Assembly (NCBI RefSeq): GCF_025148635.1
Contig: NZ_CP102269.1
Span: 2,666,001-2,730,000, forward strand
Direction of reading: 5' to 3'
Length of the DNA stretch: 64,000 bases
Source of the DNA: Butyricimonas virosa
GTDB lineage: Bacteria; Bacteroidota; Bacteroidia; Bacteroidales; Marinifilaceae
In this document: positions 52,053 to 62,116 of the stretch, piece by piece
Layout of the letters: each line of letters begins with the position of its first letter
Numbering within the stretch: the stretch's first letter is position 1
The notes under the pieces: generated by a model
The model's database searches: none
Told to the model about the DNA's origin: nothing
The model's input: only the letters and a program-made list of their open reading frames with translations
Position numbers and translations under genes: made by a program

Positions 52053-55000
52053 TTAATCCGTCATTTCCTCTAATTTTATTTGAAATAGGTTATGTCTAAT
52101 TTTGGCTTGTTCAATTTTATTATGTGTTATTATTGCTCCAATTAGCTTTATGTAGTTTTTGGTTTTTTTATTCATGCGCCATACCTTCTTGTTATTATTG
52201 CGTGTAGGTATATACAATTTAATCTTTGTTTTAATACGTCCTTTATCATCCATATATGCATAACCTCCAATCTGCAATCCCACTGTTGATGTACCAACTT
52301 GTTTTTCCATTAAAATTGGCCAGACCAAGGACATCCGATTATCTGATAATGCATTTATCAATTCCTGTTTTCTTACTAAAAGTTGACTCTCGTTTTGGTG
52401 ATTTACCGATGGATCCATTGCTATAATTTTGCCACTATCATCAATATATTCTCCAACTCTTTCGCCATCTTTAAGCTTTAGTACGTCAAACAATTGTTTG
52501 CTTAATCTGATTGCGGACATCTCTCCTTCACATGTGTATGGTCTATATGATAATTGGTAAGGGACGTTATTACTTATTTCGTCATATTTATCCATGTCGG
52601 TTTTATCACTATAAGCTCTATAAGAAGCAGAATTATAATAATCTTTATAGTATAATTCATAGATGCCATTATTGTATTCAGGCATATTTCTTCCTTGAGT
52701 TCCTTGTTTGTATATTGCCTTTGCTAAACGAGCTCTATCATTTCGCATAACCGTATATGCTTGCACAAAAGACCAAAGACTACATTCACTCTCGTCTACT
52801 ATCAAAGCTTTATTATAAGAAGTAAGGTTGTTATATCCATACAAAACAATCCAAGAATCTCCACTTTCATCTATAACTTCAATAATGTTATGAATAACTT
52901 TTTTCGATACAAGTTCCTTACTTGACAACCAATTTTTGGTATCTATAATATTGTAAGGTAAAAAAAGTTCATTTGTCCAAGTAAGTTTTTTATCCTTTAA
53001 AGAAAAAGTATCTTCACCATAATAATTACTAAACGAATTTGTCGTATCTATATCTCTTACAAAAGGATCCCATGTTCCTTCGCATTGCACATTCTTGGTA
53101 TTAGAAATACGGGACTCCATAAGGTAGTTATCCTGCATTAAGCCGAGAATTTCGTACATTGCAATCCATTGATATTTTTTACCAAAACGTTCAATTATTG
53201 GACGGTTTCCCCTTGAAGCTCTGCAAATCGAATCATGACGCACATAAATATGTGGATCAAATTTATATTTATCAAAGATTAAGAATAAAGCATAGTTTCT
53301 CAGCTTTGACGCGCTGAAGCCATCAATATTTCGCCAATTATACAAAGAGGACTCAAATGTATACCTACCAAAATCTCCATATCCACCTGTCCCATTACTA
53401 TACTCTGTTTCCATGCTGCTCAAAATTTTATTTTGAATAAACACTTCATCGTTAGTGTAGCCTTTAGTAATGTCAATGCGATAATGTGCTTCGACAAATT
53501 CTCTATTTGGGCAGTCGGAAAAAGCAAAATGATTATCATACGGAGGCTCTATTTTATTCATATCAATACCTTCACAATCCGTATGCTGTACTATATAGTC
53601 TATAGAGCATCTTGCATAATCACGTAATAAAATATCGCATCTTACTACTTTTCGCATAAATACTTTCTGATAAATTTGATGTGCTAATTCTTTCGACCTA
53701 GAGCATTCCCCTGTAAACACACATCCATGTACCACAGCATAAAGGCGTTGTTGGATGTAAGGATCATTGACATCATCAAAAAAATCAATAATTTCTCTTA
53801 ATATTAAAGGATTGTCTTTCAATAAATTTATGCAAGCTTTGGTGGATATATCTCTTAACTCTCTATTGGGCGTTGAGAATGCCCAACACAATACAGACGC
53901 CATTTGCCATAAAATATTTTCAGGAATACAATCTGCAGATGTCCGGGATATTGACACCGCCCATTTTGCAAGTTGCATCATTTCCGTTAATGAAGGATCG
54001 GCACAGTTAATGGTGTAATGCATAGACCATACGGCATCTCTATCCTGCATAGACATTGATTTTAAATAAGTGTGAACTTCGTGTATTAACTCATTGCTTT
54101 CATTATGAGATGTAATAATAGGAACCAGTTCAAAAAAGAGATTTGTGTCAGACTCTCTATAACTTGATATTTTTATAAGTGCGTCTTTGCTAAGACTAAA
54201 TCGTTGCGAAAGGGATCTTATAAATACTTTTTCTTTCTCGCCTGTTGATATGTTGGCTAAAGTGTAATCAAAAATTTCACAACCTTTTACTAATGGTAAA
54301 AGCACAGCTGTTGCATCATAGACGCCTGTATTCCTTATTTTTCTATAATCATTCCACCCTTTATCAATTAAGGCCTTTGCTATCAAGTAATCTCCTACAA
54401 GATCGAAATTGTAATCTACAATGTTTTCTTGAAGATGATTCCTATAATGCATCAATACACCTTCATCAATCATATCTTGCAATAAATTTGTTGCTGAAAT
54501 GTTATTGGGGAGTATGCTAGAAAGTCTATTCAACAACTCATTAAATGGGAGGTATTTTGTTCTATGAACAGTCGTTGGCATCATATAAATATTAGCCATC
54601 TCTGTACATACGAGTTGGGGGTAATTGAATAATGTTGCTTGGTAATTATATTTTAAAGATAGTTTGTTGTTGACATGGTTAATGTAATTATCGACCACAT
54701 CAAGAAATGAACTTGGTGTATAATTGTTTTTTTCATCATAAGTTTCGCAGTATAGTTTAAGAAATAAGGGATTGGAAAATTCATTACCTCTACGGCTGAT
54801 ATTGGGTAATGTTATTTGCTTGTTAGATAAATAAGCAATGGCTTTATCTTCCATTCCTTTATATCCCTCAAGAGTGATTGATGCTTTACCATCTGATATT
54901 TTGTCTAGCATATTCGTGGTTGAAAAAGTTCGAGCAGAAACAATAAGGCTGAGATTTTTATATTGTAAAATATCCGCTTCTAGATTTTCGATATGACCAT

Positions 55001-56201
55001 TCCAAAGACTTTCGCCTAAACCTTCATTTATTCCATCTATTACAAACAAAATCTTGTGGTTTTCTAGTTCTCCTATTTTATCTAATTTTGATAAAAAATC
55101 ATCCCAACAACCTTTAACGCTTAATATACTCATTATGCGTTGCTTTATGTCGGTTGTATCTGTAAAATCCAAACCAAGAATAAGCAAGGATTTTAAACCA
55201 ACTTTCATTCGTTCATTAACGATATCAGCAAGCAAATGCGATTTGCCAGTACCAGCATCTCCTTTAATGTAAAGAACGGGGGTACTTATATAATACAACA
55301 ATGCGTTATAATCATTCAATGCGTTAAAAGCATCTCTCATTTTTGATAGTTCATACTGAGAAAAATCATTTTTATTAGTTTGGTCGTATCTTATATTACC
55401 ATATAATTTTAATACATCTTTTGCCTTTTTGAAAATATCTGCGAAATGCTCATAGTCATTACTATTAAATGTCAGAATTATTTCATCTATTATTATTTTA
55501 ATATCTTTGCAAGAGCCTTTTAAATTATTGTTGTAGTCATAGCAATTTTTATGTGATATTCTTATGAAGTTTTGCAATGCTAATTTAAAATTATAATTCC
55601 ATATATCTGGACTTACTAATGCAGAATAGACATTCTCTAACAATGGGTTTCTGAAGTTATTGGTTTCAGAGTAGCGCTTATTTAAAGTTCTTATTGCCAA
55701 TTTGCATTTCTTGTCAAACCAATTTTCGTCAGGTTCAAATGTTATTGCATTTATTAATTCTTTGAGTTCTTTCTGGATGTTTATTCTTTTGTATTTTACG
55801 TATGCATGGCAAGCTACAACAAAAAGTACCACAAACGTTATGATGCCAATTATTACATAATCAACGGCACCTCCTATTATGTTGATTACATCAATAATTA
55901 GTTTTCCGCAGTCACTGCTGACATCTATGAATTTAGACACCAGAAATATCAATAGTTTAGGACGGGACACCAAATAGGCGCCAGCTATATATGCAAGGTA
56001 TTTGAGTACTACAGAATAAATACCCTTCCGTCTGAATTTAATGGAGACGAACAAGATTAATAGTTTTTTCAGCCAAGTCCATTTTATATACTCGTTGATA
56101 TATTGTTTTGCTTGGTCATCTATCGTTTTAGTTTCAGCGATTAGGTCAAGAGTTTTTTTAAGTAATTCAACAATTCTGTTATTAGGAGCCTTAGTTATCA
56201 T
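52053..56201 (-). CDS. Membrane-anchored STAND/NACHT-like NTPase
   Basis: The 1382-residue protein has two membrane segments near the N-terminus (about 50-72 and 112-137, IIGIITFVVLFVVACH), a cytoplasmic linker (about 140-300) and a P-loop NTPase: Walker A GDAGTGKSHLL (about 313) and Walker B-like ILFVIDGINEG (about 384), followed by SARTFSTT. The next 900 residues are mainly helical with no family I recognise, and would suit a sensor. This layout (N-terminal effector, central STAND ATPase, long C-terminal sensor) is shared by bacterial Avs and bNACHT defence proteins; the effector here would be a transmembrane one. It lies divergent from the type I restriction operon. The defence role is inference. 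Confidence 0.7.
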   Translation of the reverse strand: MITKAPNNRIVELLKKTLDLIAETKTIDDQAKQYINEYIKWTWLKKLLILFVSIKFRRKGIYSVVLKYLAYIAGAYLVSRPKLLIFLVSKFIDVSSDCGKLIIDVINIIGGAVDYVIIGIITFVVLFVVACHAYVKYKRINIQKELKELINAITFEPDENWFDKKCKLAIRTLNKRYSETNNFRNPLLENVYSALVSPDIWNYNFKLALQNFIRISHKNCYDYNNNLKGSCKDIKIIIDEIILTFNSNDYEHFADIFKKAKDVLKLYGNIRYDQTNKNDFSQYELSKMRDAFNALNDYNALLYYISTPVLYIKGDAGTGKSHLLADIVNERMKVGLKSLLILGLDFTDTTDIKQRIMSILSVKGCWDDFLSKLDKIGELENHKILFVIDGINEGLGESLWNGHIENLEADILQYKNLSLIVSARTFSTTNMLDKISDGKASITLEGYKGMEDKAIAYLSNKQITLPNISRRGNEFSNPLFLKLYCETYDEKNNYTPSSFLDVVDNYINHVNNKLSLKYNYQATLFNYPQLVCTEMANIYMMPTTVHRTKYLPFNELLNRLSSILPNNISATNLLQDMIDEGVLMHYRNHLQENIVDYNFDLVGDYLIAKALIDKGWNDYRKIRNTGVYDATAVLLPLVKGCEIFDYTLANISTGEKEKVFIRSLSQRFSLSKDALIKISSYRESDTNLFFELVPIITSHNESNELIHEVHTYLKSMSMQDRDAVWSMHYTINCADPSLTEMMQLAKWAVSISRTSADCIPENILWQMASVLCWAFSTPNRELRDISTKACINLLKDNPLILREIIDFFDDVNDPYIQQRLYAVVHGCVFTGECSRSKELAHQIYQKVFMRKVVRCDILLRDYARCSIDYIVQHTDCEGIDMNKIEPPYDNHFAFSDCPNREFVEAHYRIDITKGYTNDEVFIQNKILSSMETEYSNGTGGYGDFGRYTFESSLYNWRNIDGFSASKLRNYALFLIFDKYKFDPHIYVRHDSICRASRGNRPIIERFGKKYQWIAMYEILGLMQDNYLMESRISNTKNVQCEGTWDPFVRDIDTTNSFSNYYGEDTFSLKDKKLTWTNELFLPYNIIDTKNWLSSKELVSKKVIHNIIEVIDESGDSWIVLYGYNNLTSYNKALIVDESECSLWSFVQAYTVMRNDRARLAKAIYKQGTQGRNMPEYNNGIYELYYKDYYNSASYRAYSDKTDMDKYDEISNNVPYQLSYRPYTCEGEMSAIRLSKQLFDVLKLKDGERVGEYIDDSGKIIAMDPSVNHQNESQLLVRKQELINALSDNRMSLVWPILMEKQVGTSTVGLQIGGYAYMDDKGRIKTKIKLYIPTRNNNKKVWRMNKKTKNYIKLIGAIITHNKIEQAKIRHNLFQIKLEEMTD

Positions 56202-56233
56202 GCTATAACCTATTTTTATGGATAATTTATTTA

Positions 56234-56264
56234 CAAAGATAGTTAATGTAGTTATTTTATCGAA
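56234..56264 (-). promoter_or_regulatory. Promoter of the STAND NTPase gene
   Basis: On the minus strand TTCG (56264-56261) is followed after 19 bp by TATCTTTG (56241-56234), a full -7 box, about 33 bp before the start codon. Confidence 0.45.
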
Positions 56265-56274
56265 TATTATTCGC

Positions 56275-56282
56275 TATATTTG
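56275..56282 (+). promoter_or_regulatory. -7 box of the type I restriction operon
   Basis: TATATTTG (56275-56282) matches the Bacteroidetes -7 box 22 bp before the XRE start codon. It is only about 35 bp from the divergent NTPase promoter, so a bound protein could control both. Confidence 0.4.
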
Positions 56283-56304
56283 TAGCATCTAATAAAGAAT
56301 TTGT

Positions 56305-56508
56305 ATGAAATTGAATAGAATAAAGGCTGTTTTAACCGAAAAAGGGATATCGCAGACATGGCTTGCTAAACAGATTGATAAAAGTTTTAGTATGGTTAAT
56401 GCTTATGCTTGCAATAGGATTCAGCCGAACCTTGAGACTCTTCAACAAATAGCAGAAGTTCTCCATGTCGACTTGAAGGACTTGATAACAGACAAAGAAG
56501 ATAGATAA
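56305..56508 (+). CDS. XRE-type regulator of the type I restriction operon
   Basis: The 67-residue protein is a single XRE helix-turn-helix domain (KAVLTEKGISQTWLAKQIDKSFSMVNAYACNR, then LQQIAEVLHVDLKDLI). It is the first gene of the operon; its stop codon is one base from the hsdR start. Small controller-like XRE proteins commonly precede restriction genes and adjust their expression. It may also act on the divergent NTPase promoter. Confidence 0.85.
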   Translation: MKLNRIKAVLTEKGISQTWLAKQIDKSFSMVNAYACNRIQPNLETLQQIAEVLHVDLKDLITDKEDR

Positions 56509-56509
56509 G

Positions 56510-59500
56510 ATGAAAGCATTCAGTGAAGCTACACGAGTGCAGATGCCAGCAATGGTCCATCTGACAAGGATTGGATATTCATATTTTGGAAAGCTCAGTG
56601 AAGATATGAATGGTGCTGTCTATGATGGTGACACTAATATCCTTTTGCAAGTTTTTGAAGAGCAGTTCAAGAAATTAAATCCTGGTCACGAGGGTGAATA
56701 TCTACAAGTGTTCAAGGATATAAAAAAGGAATTGAACGACGATGATTTGGGGCGAGGCTTTTATAATCGTCTCAAATCGGTTTCTCCTGTAAAGTTGATT
56801 GACTTTGAAAACGTCAAGAACAATGTCTTCCACTTCACTGCTGAATTTACTTGCAAGAATGGGCAAGATGAATTTCGCCCTGACATAACTTTGTTCGTGA
56901 ACGGTCTGCCTCTTTGTTTTGTGGAGGTAAAGAAACCTAATAATCATGGCGGTATGGTTGCGGAAAGTTCACGAATGAATCGCGAACGTTTTCCTAATAA
57001 AAAGTTCCGCAGATTTATCAATATTACGCAGTTGATGATATTCTCTAACAATATGGAATATGATGCCCTTGGCGGTATTGTGCCCATTCAAGGAGCATTC
57101 TATTGTACTGGTGCTCGTTCCTTTGCTCCATTCAATTGTTTCAGAGAAGATAATATCAGTCAGCAGAAAGTCGCTCCATTCCATAGAGACTATATATACA
57201 AGAATATAGATCCTGCTGAGGAAAAGAAGATATTGAGTGATTACAACTGTCAAGTTATTCACACAAGTCCAGAATATCAGACAAACCTTGATTTCAATAC
57301 TCCAACGAATAGAATATTGACTTCAATGTGTTCACCTGAGCGCTTCCTATACATATTGAAATATGGTATTGCATATGTAAAGATGGAACGAGAGGTAGAT
57401 GGCAAAATAGAATCTACTGACCAAAAGCATATAATGCGTTATCAGCAGTTGTTCGCATCATTGGCAATTCGTCAGAAATTGTCCGAAGGTGTAACATCAG
57501 GTGTTGTATGGCATACACAAGGTAGTGGAAAGACTGCGTTGTCTTACCATCTGACATATATGCTCAATGATTATTTCGCAAAGCAGAATAAGGTTGCTAA
57601 ATTTTATTTTATAGTTGACCGCCTTGATTTGCTGGAACAGGCAACACAAGAGTTTGAAGCTCGTGGACTTGTTGTGTCTACTGCGAATTCTAGAGCAGAG
57701 TTGATGGAGCAGTTCAGAAACAATCAGGCGCAACAAGGAACCAGTGGACAAGCAGAGATTACGGTAGTAAATATACAGCGTTTTGCCGAGGATAAAGAAA
57801 AGGTACGTATAAATAACTATGCTACCAATCTGCAACGAGTGTTCATTATGGATGAAGCACACCGTGGTTATAAGCCTGGCGGATGTTTCCTTGCAAACTT
57901 GTTTGAGGCAGATACAGATGCTATTAAAATTGCTCTTACTGGTACTCCGTTGCTGAAAGAAGAACGCGCTTCATGTAAGGTCTTTGGAGACTATCTTCAC
58001 ACATACTATTATGACAAGTCTATTGCAGACGGTTATACCTTGAAGATTATCAGAGAGGACATTGAGACCTCATACAAGGAAAAATTGTCTGATGTTTACG
58101 ACAAGTTAGACACATTGGTGCAGAAAAAAGACATTCGAAAGTCCGAAATCATTGAACACCCTAACTATGTCAATGAATTGGCGCAATATATCAGTTCCGA
58201 CCTTAGAGAATTCAGAAAGATCCAAGGTGATGAAACATTGGGCGGAATGGTTATTTGCGAAACCAGCGAACAAGCCCGTAGGTTGTATGAGATATTCCAA
58301 GAAGAGTGGGAGAAACATCAGCCAAAACCTCAAATGTTTAAGTTGCCAGATGGAACCTTGTTGGCTGCTGAACCTGTCATTGATTATAAAAGCAAATACC
58401 GCCCATTGAAGGCTGGCATCATATTGCATGATACGGACGACAAGGAAACTCGCAAGCAGATTGTAAAGGATTTCAAGAAGAATATGACAATTGATATCCT
58501 GATTGTATTCAATATGTTGCTTACTGGGTTTGATGCGCCTCGTTTGAAACGCTTGTATTTTGGCCGTAAGTTAAAAGACCATAATCTGCTTCAGGCTATC
58601 ACACGTGTAAATCGCCCTTACAAGGATATGCGATATGGATTCTTGATAGATTTCGCTGATATTAAACGTAATTTCCAAGAAACCAACGAAGCATACTTGC
58701 AGGAGTTGAACCGCTTTAACGATGTTGATGAAACAGGAGAAGGCAATTCTACCGATACATTCACCCAAGTAATTGAGGATAAAGAGGAGATTCTCGAACA
58801 AATGAAGCAGATTCGCCAGACATTGTTCGATTACTCATATAATAATGCAGAAGAGTTCTCATCAGAAATATCAACAGAAGAGGACAAGGCAGTGCTGCTT
58901 GACTTGAAGCATGCGCTGACAGCTGCTAAGAATATGGCTAATATTGTCCGTACATTTGGTGATGAAGACATGAAAGAAAAGTTTGCAAAGCTGGAAATCT
59001 CTAAATTGCCGGAACTTCTTTCTGAGGTACAACACCGTATTGACATTATCAACCAAAAAGAAGCCTTTGGTTTAGGAGAAGAGACTAAAACTCTCATCAA
59101 CGAGGCTATGATGGACATTGAGTTCAACTTCTCGAAGATAGGCTCTGAGGAAATGAAACTCATTGCTGGCGGTGTGGAGTTAAAAGAAAAATGGCAACGT
59201 ACTATCACATCGTTTACTCAGAACTTTGACCAGGATGATCCAGAGTTTATTTCTCTTCGTGAGGCCTTCATGGAGCGCTTCAAAGAACATGGTTTTGTGG
59301 TAGACACCATTGCTAAGTTTAATGAAGAAACCAAAGCTCTTGATGAGATAATTCAACGTATGCAGGATTTACAGAAACGCAATAATGCTTTGGTGAAGAA
59401 GTATAGAGGCGATGCGAAATTTGCACGTGTTCATAAACGCATTCGTGAAGTGAACCAAGAGAGAAAAGAGCAGGGCAAGCAACCTATGTTCTCATTCCTT

Positions 59501-59740
59501 GATGATGAAATCATGGTAATCCTTAATATCATAAAGGATGACATCGATTCAAAAGTGTACGATAGAAATGACATCCTAAAAAGAGATGCTTATTTTAGTC
59601 GAACAGTAATGAGTCTTATTGCTGGATGTTTGTATCAGTTCCCACAAATAAAGCCTGATATGGACGATTACAAATTCATTCAGTCGAGAATATCACAACA
59701 ATATATAAACCAGTATAACGCAACATACGCAATATCATAA
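56510..59740 (+). CDS. hsdR: Type I restriction enzyme R subunit (HsdR)
   Basis: The 1076-residue protein has the N-terminal HsdR nuclease domain (PD-(D/E)xK: FRPDITLFVNG and CFVEVKKPN, about 123-142), then SF2 motor domains with Walker A THQGSGKT-like TQGSGKTAL (about 338), Walker B FIMDEAHRG (about 447), LTGTPLL (about 479), and motif VI AITRVNRPY (about 700), and a helical C-terminal part. It moves DNA and cuts unmodified DNA together with HsdM and HsdS. The length and motifs are normal. Confidence 0.95.
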   Translation: MKAFSEATRVQMPAMVHLTRIGYSYFGKLSEDMNGAVYDGDTNILLQVFEEQFKKLNPGHEGEYLQVFKDIKKELNDDDLGRGFYNRLKSVSPVKLIDFENVKNNVFHFTAEFTCKNGQDEFRPDITLFVNGLPLCFVEVKKPNNHGGMVAESSRMNRERFPNKKFRRFINITQLMIFSNNMEYDALGGIVPIQGAFYCTGARSFAPFNCFREDNISQQKVAPFHRDYIYKNIDPAEEKKILSDYNCQVIHTSPEYQTNLDFNTPTNRILTSMCSPERFLYILKYGIAYVKMEREVDGKIESTDQKHIMRYQQLFASLAIRQKLSEGVTSGVVWHTQGSGKTALSYHLTYMLNDYFAKQNKVAKFYFIVDRLDLLEQATQEFEARGLVVSTANSRAELMEQFRNNQAQQGTSGQAEITVVNIQRFAEDKEKVRINNYATNLQRVFIMDEAHRGYKPGGCFLANLFEADTDAIKIALTGTPLLKEERASCKVFGDYLHTYYYDKSIADGYTLKIIREDIETSYKEKLSDVYDKLDTLVQKKDIRKSEIIEHPNYVNELAQYISSDLREFRKIQGDETLGGMVICETSEQARRLYEIFQEEWEKHQPKPQMFKLPDGTLLAAEPVIDYKSKYRPLKAGIILHDTDDKETRKQIVKDFKKNMTIDILIVFNMLLTGFDAPRLKRLYFGRKLKDHNLLQAITRVNRPYKDMRYGFLIDFADIKRNFQETNEAYLQELNRFNDVDETGEGNSTDTFTQVIEDKEEILEQMKQIRQTLFDYSYNNAEEFSSEISTEEDKAVLLDLKHALTAAKNMANIVRTFGDEDMKEKFAKLEISKLPELLSEVQHRIDIINQKEAFGLGEETKTLINEAMMDIEFNFSKIGSEEMKLIAGGVELKEKWQRTITSFTQNFDQDDPEFISLREAFMERFKEHGFVVDTIAKFNEETKALDEIIQRMQDLQKRNNALVKKYRGDAKFARVHKRIREVNQERKEQGKQPMFSFLDDEIMVILNIIKDDIDSKVYDRNDILKRDAYFSRTVMSLIAGCLYQFPQIKPDMDDYKFIQSRISQQYINQYNATYAIS

Positions 59741-59745
59741 AGAAT

Positions 59746-61389
59746 ATGTCTACGATTAAAGAAAAAACAATCGAACTCATTGATGCCCTTAAAGCTACAT
59801 GTAAGACCTATGGAATGGGCAATGATGGTAACGAGTATAAGATTATTACACAGGTATTCTTATACAAGTTCCTTAATGACAAGTTTGGATATGAGGTCAA
59901 GAATGCTAAAAGTGATATTGCAAAGAAGATTCGTGATGCAGAGAAGTGGGAAACGGCTTATGCCGAACTTTCAGATACAGATCGTATGCTTTTGCAAAGT
60001 GCGATTTCCCCTGATGTGCCAATGCTTGAACCTTACCATCTGATTTCCAATCTATGGAACCAGCAAGGCAAAGGCGACTTTGACACGATATTCGACTCTA
60101 CAATGACGGATATTGCAGAACAGAATGCTGACATATTCTCTACACAGACTACTGCAAACACAAAGATTCCTTTGTTCGAGCCACTGACACAGTTTGTTAC
60201 TGATAGCGCTCAACGTGCACCGTTTGCACGTGCGTTGGTTGACAAGCTAGCAAACTTCTCATTTGAAGAGGCTTTTGTGGAGAATTACGATTTTTTCTCA
60301 AATATCTTTGAATATCTAATTAAGGACTACAATACTGCAGGTGGCGGTAAGTATGCCGAATATTACACTCCACATGCTATTGCAACCATTATGGCCCGTT
60401 TACTTGTTGGTGATAATGCAGACTTGCATAGTATTGAGTGTTACGACCCATCGGCAGGAACTGGCACTTTGCTCATGGCATTGAGTCATCAGATTGGAGA
60501 GGATAAGTGTACCATCTTTGCGCAAGATATATCACAGCGTTCCAACAAAATGCTGAAATTAAATCTGCTCCTCAATGGGCTTGTATCATCATTAGATCAT
60601 GCCATTCAAGGTGACACATTGGTGGCGCCGTATCACAAGAGTGACGACAACCAACAACTTCGCCAGTTTGATTTTGTGGTAAGTAATCCTCCTTTCAAAA
60701 TGGATTTCTCCGATACTCGCGAGAAGATAGCAGCTATGCCGGCTCGTTTCTGGGCTGGAGTACCCAATGTTCCTGCAAAGAAAAAGGAATCGATGGCTAT
60801 CTACACTTGTTTCATACAGCACGTTATCAATTCATTGAAGAAAACGGGTAAAGGTGCTATCGTTATTCCAACAGGATTTATCACAGCTAAGAGTGGCATT
60901 GAAAAGAATATCCTACAAAAGATTGTAGAGGATAAGATTGTGTACGGTTGTGTGTCTATGCCAAGCAACGTTTTTGCCAATACCGGTACAAATGTAAGTG
61001 TTCTTTTCTTTGATAAATCAGCATCTGCTGACAAAGTTATCCTTATTGATGCAAGTAAATTAGGTGAAGAATACAAAGATGCTAACGGACTTAAAAAAGT
61101 GCGTCTCAGCAATGATGAGATCGAACGTATTGTTACAACATTCTTGAATAAAGAGGCTGTTGACGATTTCTCTGTAGCTGTAACATACGATGAGATTAAG
61201 GAGAAAGGCTATTCTCTTTCTGCAGGTCAATACTTTGATATCAAGATTGACTATTTAGATATTACCGAAGAGGAGTTCAATAAACGAATGACTGATTATA
61301 AGAATACTCTTACACAGCAATTTGAGGAAAGCCATCGTTTGGAGGCTGAGATAATGAAGCAATTAGACTGCTTGAAGTTTAACAACTGA
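59746..61389 (+). CDS. hsdM: Type I restriction enzyme M subunit (HsdM)
   Basis: The 547-residue protein has an N-terminal HsdM helical domain and an N6-adenine methyltransferase core with the SAM motif YDPSAGTGTLLM (about 235) and the catalytic NPPF motif (VVSNPPFKMDF, about 314). It methylates adenines at the site chosen by HsdS. The gene starts 5 bp after hsdR. No specificity subunit (hsdS) is seen before the window ends; it may lie after the accessory genes. Confidence 0.95.
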   Translation: MSTIKEKTIELIDALKATCKTYGMGNDGNEYKIITQVFLYKFLNDKFGYEVKNAKSDIAKKIRDAEKWETAYAELSDTDRMLLQSAISPDVPMLEPYHLISNLWNQQGKGDFDTIFDSTMTDIAEQNADIFSTQTTANTKIPLFEPLTQFVTDSAQRAPFARALVDKLANFSFEEAFVENYDFFSNIFEYLIKDYNTAGGGKYAEYYTPHAIATIMARLLVGDNADLHSIECYDPSAGTGTLLMALSHQIGEDKCTIFAQDISQRSNKMLKLNLLLNGLVSSLDHAIQGDTLVAPYHKSDDNQQLRQFDFVVSNPPFKMDFSDTREKIAAMPARFWAGVPNVPAKKKESMAIYTCFIQHVINSLKKTGKGAIVIPTGFITAKSGIEKNILQKIVEDKIVYGCVSMPSNVFANTGTNVSVLFFDKSASADKVILIDASKLGEEYKDANGLKKVRLSNDEIERIVTTFLNKEAVDDFSVAVTYDEIKEKGYSLSAGQYFDIKIDYLDITEEEFNKRMTDYKNTLTQQFEESHRLEAEIMKQLDCLKFNN

Positions 61390-61408
61390 AATTTATAAGT
61401 TTGTAGAT

Positions 61409-62116
61409 ATGGGACAGTTATATAATATTTATTGTGACGAAAGTTGTCATTTGGAGCATGATGGTGAAATTGCGATGACAATTGGTGGTATATGGTGCCC
61501 TCAAAGTAAGAAAGATGAAATATTCCACCGTATACGTGAAATTAAGGAGGAACATGGCCTAAGCAAGAATTTTGAAATTAAGTGGAATAAAGTTTCCCCA
61601 GGGCAACTTGACTTCTATATGGATGTTGTCAATTATTTCTTTGATAATAGTGACCTCCATTTTCGTGTATTAGTTATTCCCAACAAACAGGAATTAAAGC
61701 ATGATTTGTTTAGTCAAACACATGATGATTTCTACTATAAAATGTACTTCAATATGCTTAAAACACTTTTTGAGCCAGGTTGTGGGTACAATATTTATAT
61801 AGATATAAAGGATACACGAGGACAGCGTAAGGTTGAAAAGCTGCACGAAGTTTTATGTAATAACCACTATGACTTTGACCGAAACTTAATACGAAAGGTT
61901 CAGCAAGTACGTTCTGAAGAAGTTGAATTAGTGGCACTTGCTGATTTGCTGATAGGTGCATTGTCATATATCCATAGGGGTAAAAATACCAGTGAGGCTA
62001 AATTGAGATTGATAGAACGTATTAAGGCAAGAAGCGGTTATAATTTGACGGCCAGCACTCTCTATCGCGAGAATAAATTTAACATCTTTGTTTGGAGAAG
62101 CGGATATGGGAAATAA
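61409..62116 (+). CDS. DUF3800 domain protein
   Basis: The 235-residue protein starts with the family motif IYCDESCHLEHD (about 5-16; usual form IYIDESG), followed by MTIGGIWCP, and near the C-terminus VALADLLIGALSYIH. DUF3800 is an RNase H-like fold with conserved acidic residues, often seen in defence islands and mobile elements; its biochemical role is not known to me. It lies 19 bp after hsdM and overlaps the next gene by 11 bp, so it is translated with the restriction operon. Confidence 0.85.
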   Translation: MGQLYNIYCDESCHLEHDGEIAMTIGGIWCPQSKKDEIFHRIREIKEEHGLSKNFEIKWNKVSPGQLDFYMDVVNYFFDNSDLHFRVLVIPNKQELKHDLFSQTHDDFYYKMYFNMLKTLFEPGCGYNIYIDIKDTRGQRKVEKLHEVLCNNHYDFDRNLIRKVQQVRSEEVELVALADLLIGALSYIHRGKNTSEAKLRLIERIKARSGYNLTASTLYRENKFNIFVWRSGYGK

